Source of the DNA: Prasinococcaceae sp. CCMP 1430
Lineage: Eukaryota > Prasinodermophyta > Palmophyllophyceae > Prasinococcales > Prasinococcaceae
Direction: 5' to 3'
Assembly: GCA_013416795.1 (NCBI GenBank)
Contig: RQSC01000004.1
Location: forward strand, 208,787 to 272,786
Length of the DNA stretch: 64,000 bases
This document shows, piece after piece, positions 32,156 to 42,993 of the stretch (positions are counted from its first letter, which is position 1; each line of letters begins with the position of its first letter). A program made the translations under genes and the position numbers. The notes beneath the pieces are model-generated. The model worked only from the letters and a program-made list of their open reading frames with translations. It was not told where the DNA came from and did no database searches.

Positions 32156-32483
32156 GCGCCGCGGCTCTCGCGCGTCGGTCGGAATCGGAATCGGAATCGA
32201 GCGGAATTGGGATGGATTCGAATGGATCGATCGACGGCCGCCGGCCGGGCCGGGCCAGCGGCGGCCAAAAAAAGAGGCGGTGAGTCCGATTTCCGGGTGT
32301 TTCCGTGGGGTCTGCGAGCGGTCCGCACGCCGGAATTCGCGCGAGGTCCGAGCGGAACGCCCACATTGAATCCAGCCAGGGGTGTGGGGGAGTGGCGCGC
32401 GACGAGCCGGCCGGCCGGCCGGCCGGTGCGTTTTCGGGACTGCGGCAGCGCGGATCGGCCGGGGCGGCGGCCGCCGGCCGCCG

Positions 32484-32485
<2 letters not shown>

Positions 32486-32518
<33 letters not shown>
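32486..32518. repeat. G33 homopolymer upstream of ABCF4
   Basis: Run of 33 G on the sense strand, about 150 bp before the ABCF4 ATG, in the leader or a 5' intron. Confidence 0.9.
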
Positions 32519-32520
<2 letters not shown>

Positions 32521-32669
32521 CGAGGTCGTAGCGGGGTGTGGTGCAGGTGGGGGGGCTGTGGAGGGGGGGCGGATGCGATGCTGCGTGCCGCCGACGACGA
32601 CGACGCCACAGCGCGCGTTCGCGGGCGGTGGGCGGTTGCCCTCCCCGGGCGCCTGGGAGGGCGGGCGCC

Positions 32670-33975
32670 ATGGTGCTCGAGGGGCTGGGAAAGGCCAAGA
32701 AGGACAAGAAGAAGGACAAGCAGGACAAGGAGGACAAGAAGGACAAGAAGGACAAGAAGGACAGGAAGGACAAGAAGGATGGCGCCTCGAAGTCGAAGGA
32801 CAAGGACAAGGCCAAGCATCGCGACGAGACCAAGGAGGAGCGTGCCGAGCGCAAGGCGAAGAAGGCCGAGCGCAAGGAGGCCAAGGAGGCTGGCGGTGGC
32901 AAGAAGGAGAAGAAGTCGCTCGTGGGCGGCGCGCCCGCGCCGCAGCAGCGCCGGCCGGACCCTAAGATGCTGCTGCGCCAGCAGCAGCGCGGCGCGGCCG
33001 ACGGCTATCTCGGCGGCATCGACCTGCCGCCGTCCGACTCCGAGGAGGAGGAGGAGAGGGAAATCGTGCGCGAGGAGAAGGAACTCAAGGTGGAGCACGA
33101 GATGAGCGCCAAGACCGCCAAGAAGGCCGCCGAAAAGGAGCGCAAGGCCGCCGAGGCGGCCGCGCGCGCGCGCGCGGCCCAACTCAACGAGGGCGACAGC
33201 GCCTTCTCGGTGACGCTCGGCGGCGGCGCGGGCACGCAGGCGGAGCTCGACCCGAACTCGCGCGACGTCAAGGTGGAGAACTTCGGCGTGTCGGCGCGCG
33301 GCAAGGACCTTCTCGTCGACACCAACCTCACCATCGTGCACGGGCGCCGCTACGGCCTGTGCGGCCCCAACGGCATGGGCAAGTCGACGCTGCTGCGCCT
33401 CCTCGCCAAGCGCATGATCCCCGTGCCCGAGCACATCGACGTGCTGCTCGTCGAGCAGGAGGTGATTGGCGATGACCGCTCGGCCATCCAGGCGGTGCTC
33501 GACGCCGATATCGAGCTCATGCAGCTCCGCGAGGAGGCCGCGCGCCTCGAGAAGCTCTCGCTCACCGACAAGGAAACGGCCGATGCAGGAGCGGCCGGCG
33601 GCGACGAGGGCGCGAGCGCAGCGGGCGCTGCCGACGGGGAGGAGCAGCAAGGAGAGCAGGCGGAGGGCGCCGGAGAGCGCAAGCTCACGCTGAAGGAGCG
33701 CCGCGAGGCCAAGAAGGCGAAGAAGCTCGCGGCAGCCGGCGCGGCGGGCGGCGGGGACGACGAGCAGCTGACGCCCGACGAGGCCGCCGACCGCCTCGCC
33801 GAGGTGTACGACAAGATGGCCGCCTTGGACTCGTCGAAGGCGGACAGCCGCGCCCGCAAGATCCTGCACGGCCTGGGCTTCACCCCCAAGATGCAGGCGG
33901 CGCCCACCAAGAGCTTCTCGGGTGGCTGGCGCATGCGCATCAGCCTGGCGCGCGCGCTCTTCATCCAGCCCACGC

Positions 33976-34006
<31 letters not shown>

Positions 34007-35165
34007 GGACCTGCGCGCCGTGCTGTGGCTCGACGAGTACCTGCAGACGTGGAAGAAAACGCTCGTGGTGGTGTCGCACGATCGCGACTTCCTCAACACG
34101 ATCACCACCGACATCATCCACCTGCACGACCTGCAGCTGCACCAGTACCGCGGCAACTTCGCTTCGTTCGAGGACATGTACGAGATGCGCCGCCGCGAGG
34201 CCAACAAGGCGTACGAGAAATGGGAGAAGCAGATGAAGGCCGCCAAACGCGCTGGCAAGAAGGATGCCAAGGAGAAGGCCGACAAGAAGGCCAAGTACGA
34301 CCAGAAGAAGCGCGACAAGGCGGCGCACAAGGCCGGCGGGGATGACGGCGCACCGGGTGTCACCATGCAGCGCTGGAGCGACTACGAGGTCAAGTTTGAC
34401 TTCCCCGAGCCCACCGAGCTGCCGCCGCCCTTGCTCCAGCTGATTGACGTGTCCTTCCAGTACCCTACCAAGAAGGAGTTCAAGCTCGACAAGGTCAACG
34501 TCGGCGTGGACATGGGCACGCGCGTGGCCATCGTGGGACCCAACGGCGCGGGCAAGAGCACGCTGCTCAACCTGCTCGCGGGCGACATCGAGCCGAAGGA
34601 GGGCGAGTGGCGGCGCTCGCACAAGCTGCGCATCGGGCGCTACTCGCAGCACTTCCTTGACGTGCTCACCATGAACGAGACGCCCGTCGAGTACCTCATG
34701 CGCCTCTACCCGAACGTGGAGGGCATGTCAAAGGTCGAGGCCATGCGCAAGATGCTCGGCAAGTTCGGGCTCGTGTCGCACAACCATACGGCGCCTATCA
34801 CGAAGCTGTCGGGTGGGCAGAAGGCACGCGTGGTGTTCGCCTCCATTGCGCTCTCGCAGCCGCACATCCTGCTCTTTGACGAGCCCACCAACCATCTGGA
34901 CATGCAGTCCATCGATGCGCTGGCGGACGCGCTCGAGGAGTTCAGCGGAGGCGTGGTGCTCGTGTCACACGATGCAAGGCTCATCTCGCGCGTGTGCGAC
35001 GACGCAGAGACGGGTGCGCAGATCTGGTCCGTGGATTTCCGCGACGAGCAGCCTGGCGACGACCCGGAGTGCCGCTACGCTACCGTCCAGCACTTCAAGG
35101 GCGAGTTCGAGGAGTTCCGTGAGCGGCTGCTGGAGGAGATCAGGCGCGAGAACGAGGAGGACTGA
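32670..35165 (+). CDS. ABCF4: ABCF-type ATPase (ABCF4/GCN20-like)
   Basis: Intronless, 831 residues from ATG 32670. A Lys/Asp-rich N-terminus (repeats of KKDK encoded by a 9-bp DNA repeat) precedes [12 protein letters not shown], a motif shared with plant ABCF4. Two ABC domains follow: Walker [10 protein letters not shown] and GPNGAGKST, signatures [11 protein letters not shown] and [11 protein letters not shown], Walker [13 protein letters not shown] and [12 protein letters not shown], with the ABCF linker ([26 protein letters not shown]) between them. There are no membrane segments, as expected for this subfamily. ABCF proteins bind ribosomes and act in translation control; GCN20 relatives support Gcn2 activation. 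An Ala/Gly-rich insert lies in the first ABC domain between the Q-loop region and signature (about 33570-33770). The neighbour DNAJC2 is also ribosome-associated and shares the upstream region; coregulation is a guess. Confidence 0.95.
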
Positions 35166-35709
35166 TCGACGCGAGCGCATGCGGCCAGGGGACAGCGGGG
35201 CAGTTGGGCGGCGATCACGGTGCGTGAAGAGGGGTGGCGAGCGTCGCGACAGGCACGTGTGCCGAGCGCGCGCAACGCCGGTGCCACTGATTACAACCAT
35301 GAAGGTAACATGGAGAATGGGGCAGGGAGGCGAGACTGCCTACGCATGTTCGCCATTTCGCCATTTGTATTCGTTCTATGAAGGCACGAGAGCGAGAGAA
35401 CGCTCGCCCACATATTCTATGGGCGTCCTGTGGCGCAGATGTGCGATTTGGGTGGGCCTCGCTGACACACAGGTGCATTTACTGCGACTCACCATTGCTG
35501 GCTCGCGCACCCCATCCCAGGTTGCTCCTCGAGACGCGTGGACGGCTGGCCGCGCGGCCGCCAGAGTGCTTCGTGTCGAACATAATAGCCAATTTTTTAC
35601 ACGCGATTGCTCGTGTATGCTGCACTGCTGCTCTCAACTGCTGCTGTCGCAGGTATTACACAATGGGTGGGTGGGTGGGGGTGGGGGGTCACAAAGCCAC
35701 GTGCAATGC
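35166..35709. other. Convergent 3' region of ABCF4 and methyltransferase
   Basis: 544 bp between the ABCF4 stop and the methyltransferase stop. Moderately AT-rich from 35280, with GTGGGTGGG repeats near 35660-35685. Likely two 3' UTRs. No gene seen. Confidence 0.5.
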
Positions 35710-36834
35710 TCACATGTCCTTGCTCTCGAGCTTCCGCCCATAGATGACGTACCTGCACGAGCGCACGCGCAGTCGCATGGCGTGGAGTAGGCGGTCAGAT
35801 GGCGAAACTGGAGCACACAGCCGCCGCTACGCGGCGCAAGCTGGATCAAAGAGAGCGGACGGGCGAGCGCAACATACATGGGATCGGATGCCCCAGGGTT
35901 CGGGGAGATGTCGTCCGCCATGGGGTCGGAGAGCTGCGGTGCTGGCGTCAGCGACGGCGGACGAAGGCGTTCGAGGCGAGCTGTTGGTGCCACGCGCGCG
36001 CGATCTGACTCAAACGCACAGCACGCATAGCACGCGCATGCTCGTACCTTCGGCTCGAACCGGAAGTAGCTGCCAACTATCAAACAGTGATCGGCGTCGG
36101 TGGTTTGGTTCCAAATGCCGATAACCTTGGTGGGAAAGCACCTATTCGAGAAGCTGCAGGCCGCCATGCCCCCGGGCTTGAGGACGCGGCCAATCTCTGC
36201 GAAGACTTCCTGCGGGCGGCACAGGTAGTCCACGCTGACGGCATTTGTGACGAAGTCGAAAGAGTTGTCCTCGAATGGCAGGGTGGGATCCTCGTTGAGG
36301 TCCTGCGGCGAAGAGAGTGTGTCAGCGATGGCACGCAGACGGACGGGCGGACAGCGCGCGCGCGACACGCACCTTGACAACAAACTCCGTGAGCTGCTTG
36401 TTGCGCTTGAGCTCCTCCTCGTTCATGCCCAGGCCGACGACACGTTCGGCGGAGTAGTCCTCAGGGTAGTGCGAGATCCAGCTGGAGCACATGTCGAGCA
36501 CTGCGACGTCGTCACCCCTCGGCAGCATCTCTCCATACCACCTCGTGAGAGCGCCAATTGCGAAGTCGTCGATGTGCGTGCAAAAGCGAGGCTGCGCGTA
36601 GAAGTCGAAGTCAGAGCTCTCGTCCATGCGCTTGAGATCGGCGGGGCCGAAGGGAAACTCCTCAGGCCAGGTGATGTCCGCATAGAGCTCCTCGCCGAAC
36701 TTGCCCGTCGCGAGCTGCGCGGCGCCACTCGCCCCGCCGGCTGCGGCAGGGCGGTGGCTGCCGGCCGCGCGGCGCATACCCAGGCGTGGGGCGCGGTGCG
36801 CAGCACGCGCGGCAACCGCTAGCGCCACGCTCAT
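35710..36834 (-). CDS. Plastid-type SAM-dependent methyltransferase
   Basis: Four exons on the minus strand: 36834-36373, 36302-36048, 35933-35878 and 35752-35710, total 271 residues. All junctions are GT-AG with matching phase (0, 0, 2); donors are GTGCGT, GTACGA and GTATGT. The N-terminus MSVALAVAARAAHRAPRLG looks like a plastid transit peptide. The core has a modified SAM motif VLDMCSSWISHYP, then GLGMNEEELKRN, DLNEDPTLPFEDNSFDFVTNAVSVDYL, and RVLKPGGMAACSFSNRCFPTK. The end rebuilt by splicing, SDPMYVIYGRKLESKDM, agrees with the plant and algal family. Plant members are annotated as SAM methyltransferases of plastids with unknown substrate. The last two exons are only 56 and 43 bp and easy to miss; an unspliced reading would give a false C-terminus. 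Confidence 0.88.
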
Positions 36835-37576
36835 CTCGCCCCCGTCGCCAAGCGCGTGCGCTGCGCCGTTGCCCGCCTGCCGTGGACGCGCGCGTGTGGC
36901 AGCGGCGCGCGCGCGCGCGATCCGCTCAGGGCATATCAAAACGCATCTCTGCGTGTGCGCACATCAAATTCAATCAATCCGTTGAGCGGGTGCGATTTGA
37001 TACTGTTTCCATAAAAAAGCATCATATGAGTGGCCATAGCATTCGAATTGATGTGCATGGCCCTCTGCGCATGCGTTTTGATTGGGCCGCGCATCGCCGC
37101 CAGATTTGGCACCGGCAGCCCCCGCCGGGGCGCGGGACTCCCGCCGCACGAGCGGCCGAGCGCGCAGTGGCGGCGCGCCGGGTTACGGTGCCCATGGCAC
37201 CTTCCCGCACCCCCTCGACCTCACCGGCACGCGCGTCCTAGGGTCGGCTCCGCAGCCTCGTCTCAGCCTGCTTTGCGGGCGCCACCCCCATCCCTCGAGG
37301 GGGGTGGGAGCGCGCGCGCCCCGCCGCGCGCAAACTTCGGGCGGCGAGCGCACCCATGGGGCGCACGGCTGGTCGCTGGTGCATGGGCGCGCGGGCGCCC
37401 GAGCCGACGCAGCCGACGCAGCGGGTGCACACGAGCGTGCAAACGCGAGTCCTTTCTCGTTCGGCGCGCTCGCTCGCTCATGCCGCTCTCGAGGGCGTGG
37501 TAGCGATGGCGGGCGCACACAGCGCGCGCGCGACGCGCCGGCGGCGGCCCGGTGGCCGCGCAGAGGGGCGCAGCGG
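36835..37576. promoter_or_regulatory. Shared upstream region of methyltransferase and AP2 gene
   Basis: 742 bp between divergent ATGs. There is an AT-rich patch at 36935-37080, a likely promoter core, flanked by GC-rich sequence. Long frames through the GC-rich part have no recognisable content. Confidence 0.4.
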
Positions 37577-39242
37577 ATGGAGTCCGCAACGTTGGCCCCT
37601 GCCCCACCGCTGCCGCCAGTGCACGCGCACGAGTACCGTGACCAGCCGCAACGCCCGTCCGCGACAGTCGGAGAGGGGGGGGGAGCTGCGCTATCACCCT
37701 TGCCGGTGCACGGTCAGCAGCCCCCAGAGGCACCGCGCGCACAGCACATGCAGGCTTCCGGCAGCGGCAGCGGCGGCAGCGGGAATGGCATCGCCGCAGG
37801 CCTGGCGACTCGGGTGGGCGCCATGGCTGCTATCATGGGAGACGGTGGGGGAGGCGATGAAACGGGAGCTCCCGTTCCTCCCAGCATCATCCCCAGCACC
37901 GCCGAGGAGGGTGGCACGTCCACACCACCGCAGACCCCAAGCACCACCAAGTACCGCGGAGTCTGTCGCCACGCCTCGGGACGTTACCAGGCCAATCTGC
38001 GCGTGAAGGGCAAGCTCCTGCACCTCGGGCGCCATCGCACACCGGAGGACGCCGCGCGTGTCTTCGACCGCGCGGCGCTCTTTGCGCGCGGCGCGAAGCA
38101 AGCCAAAACCAACTTCCATCCAGCGGACTACCAGGTATGGCTCCAGGCCGTGCAGGGGAAGACCCTCGCGCAGGTGGCACAGATCCTTCGCGCGGAGTAC
38201 AGACCGCCAAAGAAGCCTGCGAAGGGGCGTGCGGCAGCGTCTGCGTACAAGGGCGTGTGGGCACACGCCAACGGTCGGTGGCAGAGCAACATTCGAGTGA
38301 ACAAAAAAGTCGTCAGACTAGGGACACACGCGCTCGAGGTCGCCGCCGCGCGCGCGTACGATCTCGCGAGCATCCGGCTGGACGCGCGAGCCGCCACCGC
38401 GGAGGGTGCGATCAACTTCCCCATCGCCGAGTACCAAGCTTCGGGCCAGCTCGCGCACGTTATGGGCATGAGCTTCGACGACCTCGTCAAGGTATGAGTA
38501 GAGCACGGCCCCACTACACGCGTGAGAAGAGCTCGCTCAACGTTCGCTGTCGTCATGTTAACCGCTGACTTGGACGCGTGCTCCCTGCTCCCTGCGCCCA
38601 TTTGTGCGAGCGCAGGTTTTGCGGGACCAAGGGCGCCGGTCCACGAAAGCCCCGCCGGTGACGACGGCGCCTGCAGCACCCGCCGTGGTCGCGGCTCCTG
38701 TGTTTCCGCAGCAACAGCAGCCGCCGCAGGGCGTCTACCTCACCGTGTACCCGCTCGCAGAGGGGCCTGGCGTCACGCCTGGTACTAGCAGTGGCGGCAG
38801 TGGGATGGGTAGCGGCGGAGGGGGTGGCAACACGCCCGTTGGGGGGGCGCCTCTGCCTCCGACACCCTCTCCTCTCGGCCCTGCGCATCCGCACGGTGCG
38901 GGCGGGCACGAGCACGTCCACAGTATGCCGAGGGATACACTCAGCGTCTTCTCGCAACTGCCACCGTGGACAGCGGCAGACCTCAATGCGATTGCGCTCG
39001 GTTCGACGCCGGGTGGCGTTGACGCGAGCGGGGGCATGCCTACTCTTGCCGAGGAGATTCAAATGACCCACCACACACACACACCCGCACCACTCATGCA
39101 GACCCTGCCCATGCCAGCGACACATGGGCCGCCGCCTGTGGTGCCGCCCCCGATGGCACCGCTCTCGCAGCTGCGTGCGCGCCGCGAGGGGCCGTCGCAC
39201 GTCACAGATGGACACGAGCACGCGCACTACGACCAGCATTAG
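37577..39242 (+). CDS. Tandem AP2-domain transcription factor
   Basis: Exons 37577-38491 and 38616-39242, phase 0, donor GTATGA and acceptor GCAG, 513 residues. Two AP2 DNA-binding domains lie in exon 1: about residues 116-176 (KYRGVCRHASGRYQANLRV ... NFHPADY) and 216-281 (AYKGVWAHANGRWQSNIRV ... NFPIAEY). Both keep the YRG/YKG start, three beta strands and the helix. The rest is low-complexity: Gly/Ser/Pro-rich N-terminus, and in exon 2 a Gln/Pro/Gly-rich region and a His-rich end (HEHAHYDQH), as in many transactivation regions. AP2 proteins are DNA-binding regulators typical of plants, algae and alveolates; targets unknown. An AATAAA about 95 bp after the stop is a plausible polyadenylation signal. 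It converges on the sirtuin gene. Confidence 0.9.
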
Positions 39243-39335
39243 TATACCTCCCCTTCGACTTCATGCAACCATCGAGATCACTGCCAATAAGTCACTGACT
39301 CAATAGTGGAGCCAGCTCTAGAGAGAGTATGAGGC

Positions 39336-39341
39336 AATAAA
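39336..39341 (+). terminator. Possible polyadenylation signal of AP2 gene
   Basis: AATAAA about 95 bp after the AP2 stop and 17 bp before the sirtuin stop on the opposite strand, so the two 3' UTRs probably overlap. Confidence 0.45.
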
Positions 39342-39357
39342 TAACATGTTTCACAGC

Positions 39358-40641
39358 TCATCGCTTGCGCTTAGCAGAAGCATCGCGTTTGCCGCCTGCC
39401 AGTGCGCTCACGGCTCCCTCCACTGCGACCTCAGCGCAAGCGAGTGGGTCGAGCGCGGGGTCGTACGCGAGCTCTTCCTCGCACACGCCCAACGCGCGCG
39501 CGAGGCGAGGCAGCACGTCGTCGGCACGCGCGCGGAGCACGATTGCCGCACGAGCGTCGTACTTGGTCCACTGCAGGTTGACGATAACGTACCGCGCACT
39601 TCTGCGCGGAAGCGTGCACGCGGGCGGTACCTTGAGGCTCGAACCAACCACCAACGAGAGGGGCGCGCGCGCAGAGAAATCTGCCGCGCGCGCGAGCCGC
39701 TCGGGGGGCAGGCGCTGGCCGAAGCGCACGATGGTGTCACGCCAGGTGCCCTCGCCACTCGCGCCGCATGACGGACACACGCGCGAGTCGCGTACGGCTC
39801 CTCGCGGAAGGCGCTTGCTCGCCCCTGCGTTGCTGCTGTTGCCTGCGCCCCTCCCATCGCTACTGCCGCCAGGAGCAGAATCGCCCGCGTCGCGTGCGCT
39901 CTGCGTATGGTCACCGTCCGCAACGTCTTGCACAGTGCTCACGCCCGCGTCTGCCCCGTCGCCCGCGGCGTAATACTCCTCCGCGAGCTCGCGCCCCGCG
40001 CTACCTGCCTCATGTGCGGTGCGCGTTCTGACGTGGCCGCATGCAGCGCAGCGCATGTCGTATACGCAGCCGTGTAGCTCGACGAGGCAAGCAGGTGGCG
40101 TGCCTGCGCGTCGGTGAAGCCCATCAACATTCTGCGTGGCGATCAGAGCAACGTTCCCGGCGCGCGCGAGCGCAGCGAGCGCCATGTGCGACGACGTTGG
40201 GCGCGCGGAGCCGAGGTCAACAGCGCCCGTGTGCGCTTTCCGGCCGAGCGTGCGCACACCGCCGGGTCCGCGATAGTCAGGAATGCCCGCGGATGTGGAC
40301 GTCCCAGCGCCTGTGTGCACGACGAGACCGCCTGCTGCACTCGCGTCGCGTGCGAGCGCCACGAGCGCCTCGATCTTTCGCTCGAGCTCTTCTGGCGGGT
40401 CTAAGGTCTCGCGAGTGCGCTCCTCATGCTGCGCGCGGTTCGCTGCCGCGCGGTTGCGCCGCTCGCGCTCGGCACGCAGCGCAGCCTCGGTTGCCGCTGC
40501 TCGGGCTGCACGCGCCGCCGTCGCGTTGCCCGCGGCCTCGGCGTCAAGTGCGGCGCGCGCAGCGCGGCGCGCGGCGGCGGCCGCTTCGCGCGCCTCGAGT
40601 GCCGCGCGCGCGGAGGCCTTACGCTCCTCGCGAGTCGGCAT
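39358..40641 (-). CDS. SIRT7-like NAD-dependent deacylase
   Basis: Intronless, 427 residues from ATG 40641. An Ala/Arg-rich charged helix (about 90 residues) precedes the sirtuin core: VVHTGAGTSTSAGIPDYRGPGG, ATQNVDGLHRRAG, LVELHGCVYDMRC, VVGSSLKVPPAC, YVIVNLQWTKYD. The NVDGLH and INLQWT-type motifs place it in class IV (SIRT6/7), nearer SIRT7. Zinc ligands are a CAAC pair and a CPSC pair, separated by an unusually long Ser/Gly-rich insert of about 75 residues. The catalytic His is in ELHG. SIRT7 removes acyl groups from histone H3 and nucleolar proteins in the nucleus; role inferred. A basic end (KRDASAKRKR) could be a nuclear signal. The gene is head-to-head with IMP2, 317 bp between ATGs. 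Confidence 0.88.
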   Translation of the reverse strand: MPTREERKASARAALEAREAAAAARRAARAALDAEAAGNATAARAARAAATEAALRAERERRNRAAANRAQHEERTRETLDPPEELERKIEALVALARDASAAGGLVVHTGAGTSTSAGIPDYRGPGGVRTLGRKAHTGAVDLGSARPTSSHMALAALARAGNVALIATQNVDGLHRRAGTPPACLVELHGCVYDMRCAACGHVRTRTAHEAGSAGRELAEEYYAAGDGADAGVSTVQDVADGDHTQSARDAGDSAPGGSSDGRGAGNSSNAGASKRLPRGAVRDSRVCPSCGASGEGTWRDTIVRFGQRLPPERLARAADFSARAPLSLVVGSSLKVPPACTLPRRSARYVIVNLQWTKYDARAAIVLRARADDVLPRLARALGVCEEELAYDPALDPLACAEVAVEGAVSALAGGKRDASAKRKR

Positions 40642-40958
40642 GACACCTTCCACCCCCCTCTTCCTCGGACCGCATCTCGGGCGTGCGCAGTTCGCTCTGT
40701 GGCGAGCAGCGAAACGCGCTGTTCCGCGCACACGTGCGCGCGCCACACAGCGCGCTAGGAGGGCGCGAACGCGACGCTTGTACCACCCCCTTCCCTGGAA
40801 CCCAACGACCGCCCCGAACCCTGCCCCTCCCGCGCCCTGAGCGTGCGCGTACATTCGGGCACGTCGAGCGACCCCGAACTCCTCCGCACGCGCTCGCCCG
40901 CGTCGCGAGGGGAGGGGCGAGCGCGTGCCTCTGCGCCCGGGCCGTTTGCTCGCGCCCC
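40642..40958. promoter_or_regulatory. Shared upstream region of sirtuin and IMP2
   Basis: 317 bp between divergent ATGs, GC-rich throughout, no visible TATA element. Frames open through it without recognisable content. Confidence 0.4.
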
Positions 40959-41705
40959 ATGTCCGCGCTGCGTGTGGCCGTGTCAACAGCCTGGGCGTGG
41001 GGCTCGGCTGCGTGCGCGGCCGTCGCGGTCAATGACCTTCTGGTGAGCGTGGCACTCGCACCCGATGACTCGATGGCGCCCTCGGTACGCGCGGGCGACG
41101 CCGTGCTTCTGGACCGACTCACCGCGAAGCGCTTCAGCTACGAGCGCGGCGCGGCAGTCGCCGTGCGCTCGCCTGAGCGGCCGCGCGAAGTGCGGCTTCG
41201 GCGCGTGCTTGCGCTCGAGGGCGACTGGGTGGCGACACCCGGGCGCGACGACGTCGTGCGTGTGCCTCGCGGGCACTGCTGGGTGGAGAGCGACGAGGAG
41301 AGCGAAAGATGGGAGATGGACGCAAGCGATGGAAGCACCTGTGCCGGGTACGCGCACTCTGAGGGCACGCGTGCTCTCTTTCGCGGCAGACGTTCGCGCG
41401 TGTCTGAACGACGGTCGCACGACCGAGCACTTGCGCTCACGCGCATGTGTGCGCCCGCTCCGGATGTGGCTGACACGCGCCCACGCACCGACTCACGCGC
41501 GGCATCACTTTGCCCTCGCAGCGAGTCTCCTACAGCCGCGAGCGTCGCGTCGCACTCACAGGGTTTCAGCGGCCGGCTTGTTCCGCTCGCGCTCATCGAA
41601 GGCAACGTGGGTCCAGTGATATGGCCCCCCCAGCGCGCAGGAAGTTTTGGCGGGACCAAGGTGGCGGGCTCGTCGCGCGTCGTACGGCGCACTTACGACC
41701 GATAG
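40959..41705 (+). CDS. IMP2: Mitochondrial inner membrane protease subunit 2 (IMP2-like)
   Basis: Exons 40959-41347 and 41570-41705, 174 residues. Donor GTACGC and acceptor TTTCAG agree in phase 2. This signal-peptidase-like serine protease has an N-terminal membrane helix (AWGSAACAAVAVNDLLVSVAL), the catalytic Ser in DDSMAPSVRAGD, RRVLALEGD where the catalytic Lys normally sits, then VPRGHCWVESDEE and, from exon 2, RLVPLALIEGNVGPVIWPPQR, typical of IMP2. IMP2 removes sorting peptides from proteins in the mitochondrial intermembrane space together with IMP1. Oddity: the usual KRV/KRI before the LEGD box reads RRV, so the expected general-base Lys appears as Arg. An unspliced reading would insert about 70 unrelated residues. 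Confidence 0.85.
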   Translation: MSALRVAVSTAWAWGSAACAAVAVNDLLVSVALAPDDSMAPSVRAGDAVLLDRLTAKRFSYERGAAVAVRSPERPREVRLRRVLALEGDWVATPGRDDVVRVPRGHCWVESDEESERWEMDASDGSTCAGYAHSEGTRALFRGRRSRVSERRSHDRALALTRMCAPAPDVADTRPRTDSRAASLCPRSESPTAASVASHSQGFSGRLVPLALIEGNVGPVIWPPQRAGSFGGTKVAGSSRVVRRTYDR

Positions 41706-42005
41706 CTGGCGTACGGGCATGCGCGTGCATGCCCGCTCGCAGCGCGCGCGCGCGCACGTCGTAAGCCCGTGGCGGGTGCGTCTCACTCATATCTCTCTGC
41801 ACAGTGCTTATATTGCGTATACGTTCGGCGTCATTGCCACACTGTGTGCTGCCATCCTCTGCACGGCAACGCTCCGCGCTCGACTGAGGCACATCCTCCC
41901 GCACTCGTCTTCTCTCATCTTGCTCTCGCCCCTGGAGTCTCGCACGAAGTGCACGCGCTCAACAAGGAGGAGCGGCCGCGCGTGCCGCAGCTTCGCAGCA
42001 CCCAC

Positions 42006-42993
42006 TCAGCGGTAGCGCGGCCAGAGCGCTTTCGGAACGAGGCCCTTCGGCATGCGACGCAGCTTGTCGGCGCGCTTGGCGCCCGAATGCAAGAGGAAGA
42101 CCCCCGCCGCCCACACGGCGCCGAAGGCGAGCCTGCCGACCAAGCGGCGCACATATGTGTCCTTGTTGCGGGCCGGGGCTTCCTTGCTGGCAGCGAGGGC
42201 CTCCTCTGCAGCGTCGAGCGAGCTCTGGAGTTGCGTCTGGCGCGCCTCCAGAGTGTCCACCGCTCTCCACGCGTTCTTGAGGACCTCCTCAGTTGCTCGC
42301 GTCTCCTCCCTGCTTTCCGCGGCCTGCGCAGCCGCCTCGGAGGCGCTGGCCGCCAGGTCAGCGATTTTGGCGTCACGAATCGCAACCTGCTTGCGCAGCT
42401 CGGCGGCCTCCTCCAGCGCAGCTTTCGTCGCGACCTTGGCCTTCTCCAGCTGCCTGGCGAGCTTGGGCGAGGCCGCGCGCAGCGAGTGCTGGGATACACC
42501 TGCGGCCGCCTCTGCGGAGGCGCACGCTGCCACGGCCACGGTTGCAGTGGCGGTTTGCTTCTCGACCGCGTTTCGGGCGTGGTCGACGGCGCTCGAGGCC
42601 TGCGTCGTAGACTTGTAAACCTGCGTTGCACGTGTTTGGGTGCGTGGGGAGAGGGGTGGGGAAGGGGAAGGTGGAGGGGATGGCGGCGATGCTGTCAGCA
42701 CACCCTGCCTGCTTTGCTGCACCCCGCAGTGCTCGCTCGCTCAGGAGTGCTCGCGCGCACGACAGCGCACGCACCAGCGCCTTCTCCGTCTGTAGCGCGT
42801 GGATGCGCTGAAGGAGCACCCTGTTGAGCTCCCTGAGGCGGTCGACCTGCTTGGTCGCGTCCTCGGCGGCCGCGCTCGCAGCGCCGGCGAGCTCCTTCCG
42901 CTCGGCCGCGCGCGACTTGCGCTGCTCCTTGGCCGTCGGCGTGCGCACGTGCGCGCCGGCCGCCGCCGCGTTGGTGATGTCGCCGAGCGCCAT
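42006..42993 (-). CDS. Coiled-coil protein with C-terminal membrane helix, unknown
   Basis: Family not recognised. Exons 42993-42775 and 42620-42006, phase 0, donor GTGCGT and acceptor GCAG, 277 residues. Exon 1 has a start resembling small coiled-coil proteins (MALGDITNAAAAGAHVRTP) and a helical segment (VDRLRELNRVLLQRIHALQ). Exon 2 is mostly Ala/Glu-rich coiled coil to about residue 225, then one hydrophobic segment (RLAFGAVWAAGVFLLHSG) and a short basic tail. This layout suggests a membrane tether with its coiled coil in the cytosol; it is not a strict tail anchor, because about 25 residues follow the helix. The nearby 3' neighbour IMP2 (mitochondrial) converges on it, which says nothing about function. 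Confidence 0.7.

Larger units (their letters stand above)
31450..32669. other. Divergent region between DNAJC2 and ABCF4
   Basis: Contains a 180-base gap, the missing first exon of DNAJC2, an AT-richer patch at 31940-32010 (with TATATCC on the minus strand), a tandem repeat of ACACATCCCAGCC type at 32100-32155, CCGG tandem repeats at about 32408-32428, and 33 consecutive G at 32486-32518. No further coding sequence is supported. Confidence 0.5.

Noticed and set aside
31974-34652. Long minus-strand open frame (892 codons) opposite ABCF4
   Set aside because: It is the antisense shadow of ABCF4. Its translation is Leu/Arg-rich with no recognisable motif, as expected from reading GC-rich codons backwards.
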